Source: Actinoallomurus soli (lineage in GTDB: Bacteria; Actinomycetota; Actinomycetes; Streptosporangiales; Streptosporangiaceae). From it: a DNA stretch of 64,000 nt. The notes beneath the pieces are model-generated. The model ran no database searches, was not told the DNA's origin, and was given only the letters and a program-made list of their open reading frames with translations. Positions 16,140 to 24,716 of the stretch are shown piece after piece. The DNA is taken from assembly GCF_024055715.1 (NCBI RefSeq), contig NZ_JAMXMV010000006.1, forward strand, positions 310,001-374,000, given 5' to 3'. Position 1 is the first letter of the stretch. Each line of letters opens with the position of its first letter. A program made the translations under genes and the position numbers.

Positions 16140-16467
16140 CTATACGCCCGCAGAGAGCAGGTCGGTGGTGCGCAGGACGTGGGCGAACCGGCCGTGGTGC
16201 AGGCTGGCTGGCGATCGGCCGGGTAGCGCGAGGCAACGTCGCGCAGGTCGGCGACCAGCGAGGCCCGGTGGTCCTCCGGGGAGGGGTGCCGGACCCGGCC
16301 GGGGTCGTTGCGGACGGCGCGCCAAACGAGATTCGGACTCCGGAGATCAACGCCAGTCGCGGGACGGGCCAGCCGCGGTCGACCAGTATCGCGATCATCT
16401 GCTCATCCGTGGCCGAGCTACTCCACGCGGCTGCTGGGTCCTGCTCGACGATCCGCTCGCTCGTCAT
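16140..16467 (-). pseudogene. Decayed small gene, family not recognised
   Basis: An ATG at 16467 with GAGGAG upstream opens MTSERIVEQDPAAAWS then ATDEQMIAILVDRGWPVPRL. Reasonable protein continues only by changing frame: NLVWRAVRNDPGRVRHPSPE, then LVADLRDVASRYPADR, then after another shift SLHHGRFAHVLRTTDLLSAG ending at TAG 16140-16142. At least two frameshifts are needed, so this looks like a pseudogene of about 105 codons. It adjoins the CTAG repeat cluster. No homologous family was recognised. Confidence 0.5.
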
Positions 16468-16611
16468 AGTGGCGCATCTCCTCAAGATCAAGATCCCCCG
16501 TCATATGTACTCACTCAAAGGGGTAGCCCGACCACCGCTTATGCGCCGAAGCCGTTTTGCGATACGGACCCCAGCCGGAGCAGTCCGGCCGAGCCGGCTC
16601 CGCCCCCGCCA

Positions 16612-17568
16612 TCAGCCCACTCGGATCACGGTTTTGCCGCGGGCTCCGCCCTGTCTGGCCGCCTGAACGGCCTCGGGCGCCTCGGTGAGACTGACTTCCC
16701 GGTCGATGGGAACGACGAGGCCGCCCGCCGCTAGGCGTTCGCCGACCCAGCGGAGGCGGGCGGGTTTGTCGTCGAGCAGATAGTTGGTGGCGGTGACCCG
16801 GCTCTGGGCGGCGAGTTCGCCGGTCACGCCGCCGGCGACGGACACGACCTTGCCGCCGTCGCGTACGTGACGCGCGGCGATGTCGACGCCTTCCGGGTCT
16901 CCGACGAGGTCGAGCACGCCGTCGAGGCCCTCCGGATCCGTGGTCCTCAGGGCGTCGCCGATCGCCTGCGTGGCGTAGTCGATGGTCTTCGTGGCACCGA
17001 GGAGCCGGATGCGATCGGCGGCGTCGGCGCGGGTGGTAGCGGTGACGCTCAGGGCGGCCTGCGCCGCCAGCTGCATGGCGAGTACGCCGACTCCGCCGGT
17101 GGCGCCGAGGATGAGCAGACTGTCTCCCGGCCGCAGATCGAGAAGCTCCAGTGCACCGTACGCGGTCATACCGGCGGTCGGGACCGCAGCGGCCACGCGC
17201 GGGTCGACGCCGTCGGGGATGGTCTGTACCGCCCCGAACGACGGACGTTCCGCGATCGTCAAGCGTTCGGCGTACGTTCCGTACTGCAGAACGTCACCCC
17301 AGAACTGGCCGAAGACCAGGTCGCCGACGGCGAAGTGGGTGGCCCCGTCGCCCAGAGCCTCGACCCGGCCGACCCCGTCGAAGCCGAGGATCAGGGGGAA
17401 ACGATTCTTCGCGAGCCCGGTGAGGGCGCCGGTCGAGGCGGCCCAGTCGACCGGGTTGATCGAGGCGTACCGGACAGCGACGAGGATCTCGCCCGGGCCG
17501 GGTCGAGGGTCGGCCAGATCGACGAGTCGTGGCGACTCCACGAAACTGGTGACGACGACTGCTTTCAT
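16612..17568 (-). CDS. NADP-dependent MDR oxidoreductase
   Basis: A 318-residue zinc-free medium-chain reductase: MKAVVVTSFVESPRLVDLAD, ASINPVDWAASTGAL, GFDGVGRVEALGDGATHFAVGDLVFG, nucleotide site LILGATGGVGVLAMQLAAQA, and C-terminal VSLTEAPEAVQAARQGGARGKTVIRV. It belongs to the quinone/alkenal reductase branch. It stands between the decayed gene and a truncated SDR gene on the same strand (52-bp gap); the SDR remnant is upstream, so an old SDR-MDR operon is likely. Confidence 0.85.
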   Translation of the reverse strand: MKAVVVTSFVESPRLVDLADPRPGPGEILVAVRYASINPVDWAASTGALTGLAKNRFPLILGFDGVGRVEALGDGATHFAVGDLVFGQFWGDVLQYGTYAERLTIAERPSFGAVQTIPDGVDPRVAAAVPTAGMTAYGALELLDLRPGDSLLILGATGGVGVLAMQLAAQAALSVTATTRADAADRIRLLGATKTIDYATQAIGDALRTTDPEGLDGVLDLVGDPEGVDIAARHVRDGGKVVSVAGGVTGELAAQSRVTATNYLLDDKPARLRWVGERLAAGGLVVPIDREVSLTEAPEAVQAARQGGARGKTVIRVG

Positions 17569-17620
17569 CTTCGAATCCTTCGCAAGGGAGTCGATGGATC
17601 GGGCTGGGAAGCGCGGCGGC

Positions 17621-18073
17621 TCAGAGCCCCGCCGGCGGCCGGACGCTGATGACCGTCCCGGACAGGTGATTCACGGTCTCGCTGCACAGGAAGGCCACGA
17701 GACCGATGAGGTCGTCGGGCTGGCCGAGCCGTCCGCCGGGGTAGCCGGCCGAGACGCGCTGGACGTGTTCCTCACCGACGCTGCTGCGCATGCCCGGTGT
17801 CAGGGTCAGGCCCGGTGCGATGGCGACGGTGCGGATGCCGTCGTCCCGGTGTTCCTGGTGGACGACGTTGTTGAGGATGTTGACGGCGGCCTTCGTACCG
17901 CCGTACGGGGCCATGCCCGGTCCCGCCTGGGTTCCGATGGCGCTGGTCAGGTAGACGATGCGGCCGCCACCGTCGCGGAGCAGCCGGGGCAGGTAGTACT
18001 TCGTCGTGAGGAAGCAGCTCACGACGTTCGATCGCCAGACGCGTTCCAGCGTGGCGAGGCCGGTGTCCAGCAC
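17621..18073 (-). pseudogene. SDR oxidoreductase lacking its N-terminal half
   Basis: The 150 visible codons are the second half of a short-chain dehydrogenase: WRSNVVSCFLTTKYYLPRLL, GGRIVYLTSAIGTQAG (Ser), the catalytic YGGTK, APGLTLTPGM and the C-terminal RLGQPDDLIGLVAFLCSETVNHLSGTVISV. The first ~90-100 residues, including the TGxxxGxG cofactor loop, are absent, and only 100 bp separate it from the divergent MDR gene. A GTG at 18073 opens the frame, but a protein without the NAD(P) site cannot be a normal enzyme. The break lies just downstream of the TetR operators. Confidence 0.7.
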
Positions 18074-18095
18074 GCGCGACAGCCGCCGATATCCA

Positions 18096-18118
18096 TTCCA
18101 ACAACGTCGTTGCTGGAA
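18096..18118. promoter_or_regulatory. TetR operator candidate, copy 1
   Basis: TTCCAACAAC-GTC-GTTGCTGGAA: 10-bp arms with one mismatch. It shares the core CAACAACRTCGTTG with copy 2. Confidence 0.7.
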
Positions 18119-18142
18119 CTGTATTCGGGAATCGGCCTGGAG

Positions 18143-18161
18143 GCAACAACATCGTTGTTGC
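18143..18161. promoter_or_regulatory. TetR operator candidate, copy 2
   Basis: GCAACAAC-ATC-GTTGTTGC has perfect 8-bp arms and ends 12 bp before the ATG of the MDR gene. The operon it precedes ends with a TetR gene (19676-20284), the likely autorepressor. Confidence 0.75.
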
Positions 18162-18173
18162 TATGGTCGACCC

Positions 18174-19097
18174 ATGCGTTCCGTGATCATCACTCGTCCC
18201 GGCGACCCGTCCGTGCTGGAGATCGCCGAGCGGCCGAAACCGCAACCCGGCCCCCACCAGGTGGTCATCCGTACGGCCGCCGCCACCGTCAACCCGACCG
18301 ACGTCCTGCTGCGGGAGCAGGGAGGCGGCGAGCTCCCACCGCCGTGGACACCCGGCACGGAGGTGGCCGGGACAGTCGAGGCGGTGGGCGAAGGCGCCGA
18401 CTTTCAGCCGGGCGAGCGCGTCTTCGCCGCGGTATACCCCCGCCGGCCGGAGGGAGGCGCTCAGGCGGAGTTGGTGCTGGCCCCGGCGGCGTCGGTCGTG
18501 CGTACCCCGGACGGTGTCCCGGACGTCGAGGCGGCCACGATCCCGATGAACGGCCTCACCGTCCTGCAGGCGCTGCGCCGCCTGAACCTTCCGCCCGGCG
18601 CGACGCTGGGCGTGATCGGCTCCGCCGGCGCCGTCGGGCAGTACGCCGTCCAGCTCGGCGTCCATGCCGGGTTGCGGGTCCTGGCCGACGCCAAACCCGG
18701 CGAGGAGGAGCTCGTCCGCGGTTTCGGTGCCCACGAGGTGATTCCCCGCTCGGACAACCCGGGCGCCGCGTTCCGGGCCGTGGTGCCGGACGGTGTGGAC
18801 GGATTGATCGACGCTGCCGTCCTCGACGCGGCCGCGCTCGCGCCGATCCGCGACGGGGGTGCGCTGGCGACCCTCCGGTTCTGGACCGGCCCGACCGAAC
18901 GCGGCATTCGCATCGAGCCGATCCTGGTCCTCGACGACATGGAACGGACCGAGAGTTTGCAAGAACTCGCCGACCACCTCCGCACCGGCCGCCTCACCAC
19001 GCGGATCGCGGACACCTACCCGGTTGACCGCGTCCAAGAGGCGCACCGCCGGCTGGCCGCAGGAGGAGTCCGCGGCCGATTGGTCCTGGTCTTCTGA
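18174..19097 (+). CDS. Zinc-free MDR/quinone-type oxidoreductase
   Basis: A 307-residue MDR protein: MRSVIITRPGDPSVLEIAER, ATVNPTDVLLREQGG, GTEVAGTVEAVGEGADFQPGERVF, cofactor site GVIGSAGAVGQYAVQLGVHAG and C-terminal YPVDRVQEAHRRLAAGGVRGRLVLVF. It is the first gene of an operon with a SnoaL-like protein and a TetR (48-bp and 6-bp gaps). Two matching palindromes sit right before its start. The substrate is unknown. Confidence 0.85.
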   Translation: MRSVIITRPGDPSVLEIAERPKPQPGPHQVVIRTAAATVNPTDVLLREQGGGELPPPWTPGTEVAGTVEAVGEGADFQPGERVFAAVYPRRPEGGAQAELVLAPAASVVRTPDGVPDVEAATIPMNGLTVLQALRRLNLPPGATLGVIGSAGAVGQYAVQLGVHAGLRVLADAKPGEEELVRGFGAHEVIPRSDNPGAAFRAVVPDGVDGLIDAAVLDAAALAPIRDGGALATLRFWTGPTERGIRIEPILVLDDMERTESLQELADHLRTGRLTTRIADTYPVDRVQEAHRRLAAGGVRGRLVLVF

Positions 19098-19144
19098 CCA
19101 GCGTCGCCGACACAGAGCGCACATCTCGAACGGAAAGGAAAGCA

Positions 19145-19669
19145 ATGATCGTTCGCAATGCCACAGTCGCCGACGACCGCGAAGGCATCGAGGACGCGGT
19201 CTATCGTTTCGTCGAGGGGATCGACAAGCGCGACGCCGAGCTGCTGGCCTCTGCCTTCACCGACGACATCGTCTTCGACCTAGGCGGGCTCGACGCGTCC
19301 GTGGGTACCTTCGAGCCCTACGAAGGCCGCGACTACGTCGTCGAGATGCTGATGAACCATGTTGGCGAGCTCGACTCGATGCATGCCGTTACCAACATCC
19401 GCGTCGAGATCGACGGCGACCGGGCCCATCTGACGTGCTACCTCATCGGGCAGCATCACCGACCGGGTGAGGGAGCCTCGGCGGACTACGGCGATCACCT
19501 GTGGCTGGGCAACTTCTTCGACACCCACCTCGTACGCGACCACGAGCACGTCTGGCGGATCCAGCGCCACCGCGTCGACGCGTCGTGGGCCAACGGAAAC
19601 GTGGCAGCGACGCGCCTGCCGGCGGGACCGGACTCCGCTGTCGACCGTCGCGGCGCTGCCTTGAACTAA
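19145..19669 (+). CDS. SnoaL-like / NTF2-fold protein
   Basis: A 174-residue protein with the SnoaL_4-type pattern: DDREGIEDAVYRFVEGIDKRDAELLASAFTDDIVFDLGGLD, VVEMLMNHVGELDSMHAVTNIRVEIDGDRAHLTCYLIGQHHRP, WRIQRHRVDASWANGN. The NTF2-like fold forms a cone-shaped pocket; family members are isomerases, dehydratases or binding proteins. GGAAAGGAAAG precedes the ATG. It is the middle gene of the MDR-SnoaL-TetR operon and probably acts on the same compound as the reductase (inference). Confidence 0.85.
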   Translation: MIVRNATVADDREGIEDAVYRFVEGIDKRDAELLASAFTDDIVFDLGGLDASVGTFEPYEGRDYVVEMLMNHVGELDSMHAVTNIRVEIDGDRAHLTCYLIGQHHRPGEGASADYGDHLWLGNFFDTHLVRDHEHVWRIQRHRVDASWANGNVAATRLPAGPDSAVDRRGAALN

Positions 19670-19675
19670 GCTTTG

Positions 19676-20284
19676 GTGGTGCCGCGGACTTCGGAAGATA
19701 TCCCGACCCGACTGAAACGGGCCGCCGTCGAGCTGTTCGCCGCCGGTGGCCCCGACGCCACGACCGTCGATGAGATCGCCCGGTCGGCCGGGGTCAACCG
19801 CGAGCGTGTCTACGCCTACTTCGGGGGAAAAGACGGCCTCTTCGCCACCGTGCTCGGCGACGAACTGCTCGCGATCGCGGAGGCCGTCACCCTCGACACG
19901 GCGGGGATCGTGGACATCGGCGCGTTCGCGGGCAGGCTGTTCGACTACCACACGAGTAACCCTCGACTGCACCGGCTTCTGCAGTGGGAAGCCCTGCACT
20001 TCGGCGACCGCCCGGTGCCCGACGAGGCCGAACGGCGCAAGCACTACCAGGACAAGGTCGACGTCATCGCGCAGGCCCAGCTCGAGGGCACGCTCAACGA
20101 CGAGATACCCCCTGGCGACCTGCTGTTCCTCCTCATCACCATCGCGGCCTGGTGGTCGGCCGTCCCGCAGATCACCCGGATGACCGAGCGAGGCTCCACG
20201 ACCGCCGAGGAAGCCCTCAACCGCCGTCGCGCCAGCGCCGTCCGTGCCGCCGAACTACTGGCCCTCAAACACCCGAACCAATAA
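19676..20284 (+). CDS. TetR family transcriptional regulator
   Basis: A 202-residue TetR: HTH IPTRLKRAAVELFAAGGPDATTVDEIARSAGVNRERVYAYFGGKDGLFATVL, then a helical ligand domain (YHTSNPRLHRLLQWEALHFG, DLLFLLITIAAWWSAVPQITRM). Possible starts are TTG 19673, GTG 19676 or GTG 19679. It is the third gene of the operon headed by the MDR gene at 18174 and is the likely binder of the CAACAACRTCGTTG palindromes. Confidence 0.85.
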   Translation: MVPRTSEDIPTRLKRAAVELFAAGGPDATTVDEIARSAGVNRERVYAYFGGKDGLFATVLGDELLAIAEAVTLDTAGIVDIGAFAGRLFDYHTSNPRLHRLLQWEALHFGDRPVPDEAERRKHYQDKVDVIAQAQLEGTLNDEIPPGDLLFLLITIAAWWSAVPQITRMTERGSTTAEEALNRRRASAVRAAELLALKHPNQ

Positions 20285-20416
20285 GGAGCCGAAGCAGCGA
20301 CAGGGCTGGTACGCGGCCTGCCGACGGACCGGGATGATCGAGACGGGAGGCCGGTCCGGACCGGCAGCACCGGGCGCGGTCGGTAGCCTGCCGCGATTGC
20401 GCGACGCTGCCCGACC

Positions 20417-21369
20417 GGCGAATCCATCGGCGTCGTTGTCTGCGACGGCATCCGCTCCTTCGACTACGGCGTGATCACCGAAGTGTGGGGCGTCTCCCGC
20501 CCCGGCTGCCCGGACTTCGCGCTGTGGCGCTGCGGCGAGGGCCCCGTCGTGCTCGACCACGGCCTCACCCTCGCCCCCGACCGGGGCCTGGACGCGCTCA
20601 CCGCGTGCGACCTGGTCGTCGTGCCGGGCCGGGTCGACGCCCTCGCGTCCGTGTCCCCGGCCGTCCTCCGCGCGCTGCGCGCCGCGCATGAGGCGAAGGT
20701 GCCGATCGCGTCGCTGTGCGCCGGGGCGTTCGTGCTGGGCGCCGCCGGACTGCTCGACGGCCGCCGGACCGTCACCCACTGGGCGCTGACCGGCGCGCTC
20801 GCCGAGCGCCACCCCGCCGCCCGCGTCCAGCCCGACGTGCTGTTCACCGAGGACGGCGGCGTCTGGACCTCGGCGGGCACGGCGGCGGGCATCGACCTGT
20901 GCCTCCACCTCGTACGCCGGGCCCACGGCGCGGCCGTCGCCAACACCATCGCCCGCCGCATGGTCACCGCCGCGCACCGGGAGGGCGGCCAGGCGCAGTT
21001 CGTCGAGCGCCCGGTCCCCGCCCCGGCCGCCGCGCAGTCCGCGGTCGCCGACACCCTGGACTGGGCCCGCCACCACCTGGCCGAGCCGCTGTCCGTGGCG
21101 GACCTGGCGAGACGGTCGGGCACGGCTCCGCGGACGTTCGCCCGGCACTTCACGCAGCTGACCGGCACCACGCCCGCGCACTGGCTGATCCGGCAGCGCG
21201 TGCCGAGGCGCAGCGGCTGCTGGAGACCACCGACCTGGCGGTCGAGCAGGTGGCGGTCCGCACCGGGTTCGGCACCGCCACCCTGCTCCGCCGCCACTTC
21301 GCTCGCGTCGTCGGTGTCCCGCCCACGAGTTACCGCCGGACGTTCGCCGGGTCCCCGGCCGGCGCGTAG
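20417..21369 (+). pseudogene. GlxA/DJ-1-AraC type regulator with 5' defect and internal frameshift
   Basis: The N-terminal DJ-1/PfpI-like domain is visible (SIGVVVCDGIRSFDYGVITEVWG, CDLVVVPGRVDAL, IASLCAGAFVLGAAGLLDGRRTVTHW), followed by an AraC HTH (ADTLDWARHHLAEPLSVADLARRSGTAPRTFARHF, TTPAHWLIRQR). The frame has no start codon before GTG 20471, which would remove the first beta strand. At about 21202 one base is missing; in the next frame the protein resumes with EAQRLLETTDLAVEQVAVRTGFGTATLLRRHF and ends at TAG 21367-21369. Two lesions suggest decay, or draft-quality sequence. Its 3' end overlaps the convergent monooxygenase by 40 bp. Confidence 0.75.
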
Positions 21370-22511
21370 TCCTTCAGCGTGAGCGAGTCGACCACCTCCG
21401 TGAGGCGCGCGATGTCGTCGTCCGGGACCGCGGCATCGCCGGACGCCTCCAGGCGGTCCCGGTCGACCAGCGCGAGCGCCTGATTCCTGGCGACGAAGTC
21501 CCGCAGCTCCGCCTCGTACGCCGCGAACCCGGCCTCGTGGTCGCCGCCGGCCGCCGCCAGCTCCCCCGCCAGGACGTACGCGCCGATGAGCGCCATGCTC
21601 GTCCCCTGACCCGACATCGGCGACCCGCAGTAGCCGGCGTCGCCCAGCAGCACGACCCGGCCGCGCGCCCAGCGGTCCATGTGGATCTGGGCCATGGCGT
21701 CGAAGTGGAAGTCCGGCGCGTCCCCCATGTACTTCAGCGCGGTGGGGAAGACCCACACGTCGCCGACGCGGTCGGCCAGCAGCCGCTTCTGCGCCTCGAT
21801 GTCCCGGTAGTCGTAGTCCAGCGGCTCCTCGGACGCGAACCCGACGTACACCCGCACCTCGGTGTTGCCGCGGGCGGTCATCACGCCACCGCCGACGCCG
21901 TCCTCCATGCAGAAGGACTGCCAGCGGTCGAGCCCGAGGAAGTTCGGCGCGGTGTAGACCCCGACGTACATCCCGAGGTGCTGGATGAAGTCCGTCTCGG
22001 GGCCGAAGACCAGCCTGCGGACGTTCGAGTGCAGCCCGTCGGCGCCCACGACCAGGTCGTACGTCCGCGCGACGCCGCTCTCGAACGTGACGTGCGCGCC
22101 CTCCTCGTCCTGGGCGATCGCGGCGATCGAGTCGTCGAAGAGGTACTTCACCCGGTCTCCCACCGCCTCCCGCAGCAGACCGACCAGGTCGTCCCGCATG
22201 ATCTCGACGTCGGGACCGTCGAGTGCGCCCCCGCTGAACGTCCGCTCGGTGCTGGAGTACAGCTCCTTGCCGGACCCGTCGACCATCGACGAGCCGCGCA
22301 TGTCCGTCTTGAGCCGGCGCAGGTCCGCCAGGATGCCCATCCGCTCGGCGACGGTCAGCGCCGTGCCGCGTACGTCGATCGCCTGACCGCCGGGCCGGGG
22401 CTCGGCCGCCCGCTCCACGACGGTCACGTCGAAGCCGTGCCGCTCCAGCCAGTACGCCTGCGCCAGACCCGCGATGCCGGCGCCGGAGACGAGAACGCGC
22501 GTGTTCCGCAT
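21330..22511 (-). CDS. FAD-dependent monooxygenase (TetX/aromatic hydroxylase type)
   Basis: A 393-residue group A flavoprotein monooxygenase: dinucleotide motif VLVSGAGIAGLAQAYWLERHG at the N-terminus, DG motif VVGADGLHSNVR around residue 160, and GD motif VVLLGDAGYCGSPMSGQGTSMAL around residue 280. Such enzymes hydroxylate aromatic or polyketide substrates with NAD(P)H and oxygen. The ATG at 22511 has GGGAG upstream and fits the motif; the longer in-frame start is unlikely. It is convergent with the broken GlxA-like regulator. Confidence 0.88.
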   Translation of the reverse strand: MRNTRVLVSGAGIAGLAQAYWLERHGFDVTVVERAAEPRPGGQAIDVRGTALTVAERMGILADLRRLKTDMRGSSMVDGSGKELYSSTERTFSGGALDGPDVEIMRDDLVGLLREAVGDRVKYLFDDSIAAIAQDEEGAHVTFESGVARTYDLVVGADGLHSNVRRLVFGPETDFIQHLGMYVGVYTAPNFLGLDRWQSFCMEDGVGGGVMTARGNTEVRVYVGFASEEPLDYDYRDIEAQKRLLADRVGDVWVFPTALKYMGDAPDFHFDAMAQIHMDRWARGRVVLLGDAGYCGSPMSGQGTSMALIGAYVLAGELAAAGGDHEAGFAAYEAELRDFVARNQALALVDRDRLEASGDAAVPDDDIARLTEVVDSLTLKDYAPAGDPANVRR

Positions 22512-22637
22512 GAGAGGACTCCCTGAGACTCGGATCAGACGCGGCGTTCCCGCGCCTGATCCGACTCTCACGCCCGGCGCGCACCGCGGGCTGACGGCCT
22601 GCTGGCAGCGCGCGCCGAACCGGTGTCAGCGCACCGT

Positions 22638-22715
22638 CAGCGTGTCCCCCGGCGGGCCGGTGCCGGGGTGTCGTCCAGCGTGTTCCCCGGCGGGCCGGTG
22701 CCGGGGGGCGTCGTC
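22638..22715. repeat. Tandem duplicated GC-rich hairpin
   Basis: Two 37-40-bp near-identical units begin CAGCGTGT(C/T)CCCC (22638 and 22676), each containing CCCCGGC...GCCGGGG. They lie directly downstream of the MauE-like gene and may be a duplicated terminator. Confidence 0.65.
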
Positions 22716-23526
22716 AGCGCCCCCCGACGGGACTGTGCACGCGCTGCGGTCCGGAGTCGTCGTCCTGGCGGTCCCACCCCGAGTCCCACGCCAGCCCGGC
22801 GCGTACGGCCGCCGGTCCCCCGTCGACCGGGACGGCGAACACCACCTCGACCGGCCGGCCGTCGACCTCGCCGGGGTAGACGAGGTAACGGTGGCAGAGC
22901 TCACGCCACACGTCGGTGGGCTCGGCCGAGGTGAGGGACCCCGCGTGCTCGCGCCACGCGGGGCTCGGCCGCAGGGTCGCGTACGTCGCGTCGAGGGGGA
23001 CCTCGCGCAGCTCGCACGGGACCGGATGCAGCCTGCGCTCGACCGCGGCCGCCAGCTCAGGGGACAGCGCGAGGAACGCCAGGCACTCCACGGCCAGCAG
23101 CGCCGCGGACCGGCCGTCCGCCGAGGCGAGGATCCGCGCGCCGGTACGGGGGACGCCGGCCGCCAGGATGGCCGCCCCGGTCAGCACCCCCGCCCGTACG
23201 ACGCTCAGACGGCGCGCGGGCTCCGTGCTGAACCGGCCGAAACAGCCGCACGCCTCATCGGACCCGTGCCGTACGAGGTCGGCCACCACGGACGTGGCGG
23301 TCGCGAAGAACACCACGCTCGCCAGCCGCACCACGAACAGCGAGGTCGTCAGCAGCAGGACGCCGAGCAACGCCTCGCCGGCCGCGAGGGCCAGGACGGA
23401 GACGCCTCCCCCGTACCGGGTCGGGACGGGTGTACGGCCCTGGGGGAGCGCCTTGCCGGCCGCCGCGGCCAGGAGCACGGCGGCCAGGAACGGAATCTGC
23501 ACCTCGCGGAAGAGCTCGGTCATCAT
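22714..23526 (-). CDS. MauE/DoxX-like membrane protein with CGCFG motif
   Basis: A 270-residue protein. Residues 10-180 hold four or five hydrophobic helices (IPFLAAVLLAAAAGKAL, VLALAAGEALLGVLLLTTSLFVV, LASVVFFATATSVVADLV, VVRAGVLTGAAILAAG, AALLAVECLAFLALS), with the MauE-type CGCFG at 93-97. The C-terminal ~90 residues are soluble. MauE-like proteins are tied to thiol redox or maturation of exported proteins. Its ATG (23526) overlaps the stop of the upstream DPBB gene as ATGA, so the pair is translationally coupled. Confidence 0.75.
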   Translation of the reverse strand: MMTELFREVQIPFLAAVLLAAAAGKALPQGRTPVPTRYGGGVSVLALAAGEALLGVLLLTTSLFVVRLASVVFFATATSVVADLVRHGSDEACGCFGRFSTEPARRLSVVRAGVLTGAAILAAGVPRTGARILASADGRSAALLAVECLAFLALSPELAAAVERRLHPVPCELREVPLDATYATLRPSPAWREHAGSLTSAEPTDVWRELCHRYLVYPGEVDGRPVEVVFAVPVDGGPAAVRAGLAWDSGWDRQDDDSGPQRVHSPVGGR

Positions 23527-24473
23527 TGATCCACTCGTACCGTGACGTTGAAGCATCCGGCGTCCAGGTCGCCGCCCAGATCGACGAAGGCACTCCTCGA
23601 CAGCTCGACCACCCGTCCGCGCGGTGACGTCCCGCACCGTACGCAGCGGTCGCAGAAGCGCGCCGCCAGGCAACCGCACTCGATGACGGGCACGGACGCC
23701 TCCTGGCCGGTGCACTCGTTGCGGACCCGCACGACGCTGCCCAGCGAGAGGTACGGCAGCCGGGTCACCGGGCCGGTGCCGCAGCCACCGCCGTCGCCGT
23801 ACGGGTCCAGGGCCGGGTATGCCGCGCCGCGCACGCCGTCGGGATGGTCGAACCAGGTCGCCGTGCCGTGCAGGACCCGTACGGACCCGGCGGACCCGGC
23901 GGACCCGCGCGAGGCCGGCTCGATCGCGTGCGGAGCGGGCTGGGGCGAGGTGTGCGCGGGCCGCAGCCCGAGGACCTCATGGCCCCGCCGGACGCCGATG
24001 ACGTCCAGCAGCGCACCCGGCTCCAGCCGCGGATGGCGCACCTGCACGCGGCGCAGCGCCTGGGCCGGCACGGTCACGGCGAGCCGTCCGCGATGCGGCC
24101 CCGCGTCGACCTCGAACACGTCGCCGGCGCGCTTGGTGATCACACCGGTGACCCGTGCGATGTCGACCCAGATCTGCTCCGCGGCCAGCCCTCCGGCCGC
24201 CGCCGGGCGCACCACGGCGTACCGTCCGGGGCGCAGCGCCGCGAGCTCGGCGCGGCCGTCGTACCAGATGGAGACGGTCGCCGACATGGGCAGCCGCACC
24301 TCGGAGCCGTCCGCGAGGGCGAGCGTGAGAACGTGCGGACTGGCATCGGCGATCACCCCTTCCAGCGCGCGCCGTGGCCAATGGTCTTCTCTTTCCGGAT
24401 AACGCGGCGCGTCGCCCGACACCGCCGCCCGGAGCCTGCGTCGGCGGTGCATTAAATCGCGGGAAGGCAGCAT
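23523..24473 (-). CDS. Protein with C-terminal RlpA-like double-psi beta-barrel
   Basis: A ~316-residue protein with no obvious signal peptide. Residues ~25-150 are beta-rich OB-like segments (LEGVIADASPHVLTLALADGSEVRLP, VTGVITKRAGDVFEVDAG). The C-terminal ~120 form an RlpA-like barrel: VLHGTATWFDHPDG, LPYLSLGSVVRVRNECTGQEASVPVIE, a cysteine cluster CGC-x5-C-x2-C-x2-C, and VVELSRSAFVDLGGDLDAG. The start is uncertain (24491, 24473 or 24452; none has a good ribosome site). It is coupled by ATGA to the MauE-like gene and divergent from a SigE-type sigma factor. Confidence 0.7.
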   Translation of the reverse strand: MLPSRDLMHRRRRLRAAVSGDAPRYPEREDHWPRRALEGVIADASPHVLTLALADGSEVRLPMSATVSIWYDGRAELAALRPGRYAVVRPAAAGGLAAEQIWVDIARVTGVITKRAGDVFEVDAGPHRGRLAVTVPAQALRRVQVRHPRLEPGALLDVIGVRRGHEVLGLRPAHTSPQPAPHAIEPASRGSAGSAGSVRVLHGTATWFDHPDGVRGAAYPALDPYGDGGGCGTGPVTRLPYLSLGSVVRVRNECTGQEASVPVIECGCLAARFCDRCVRCGTSPRGRVVELSRSAFVDLGGDLDAGCFNVTVRVDQ

Positions 24474-24716
24474 GGGGGAAGCTCCGAACATCGGTGACAG
24501 TGCTCATGGCCGTTGCGACGGGAAGTCGCACGTCAAGCCTTACCCCGCGCGTTCCTTCTGTCGACTCCTTTGTCCAAATCGGCCAAAGATGCCGATAGGT
24601 ATACGTGACAGTTTTTCATGATTGATGTGCGGCGCGTTGGCCGAAACATGAGGCGCGAGTTGATCCATAATTACGGTCCGCGTGCGATCGTCGGCATCGT
24701 CGGTACGAACTCCAGC

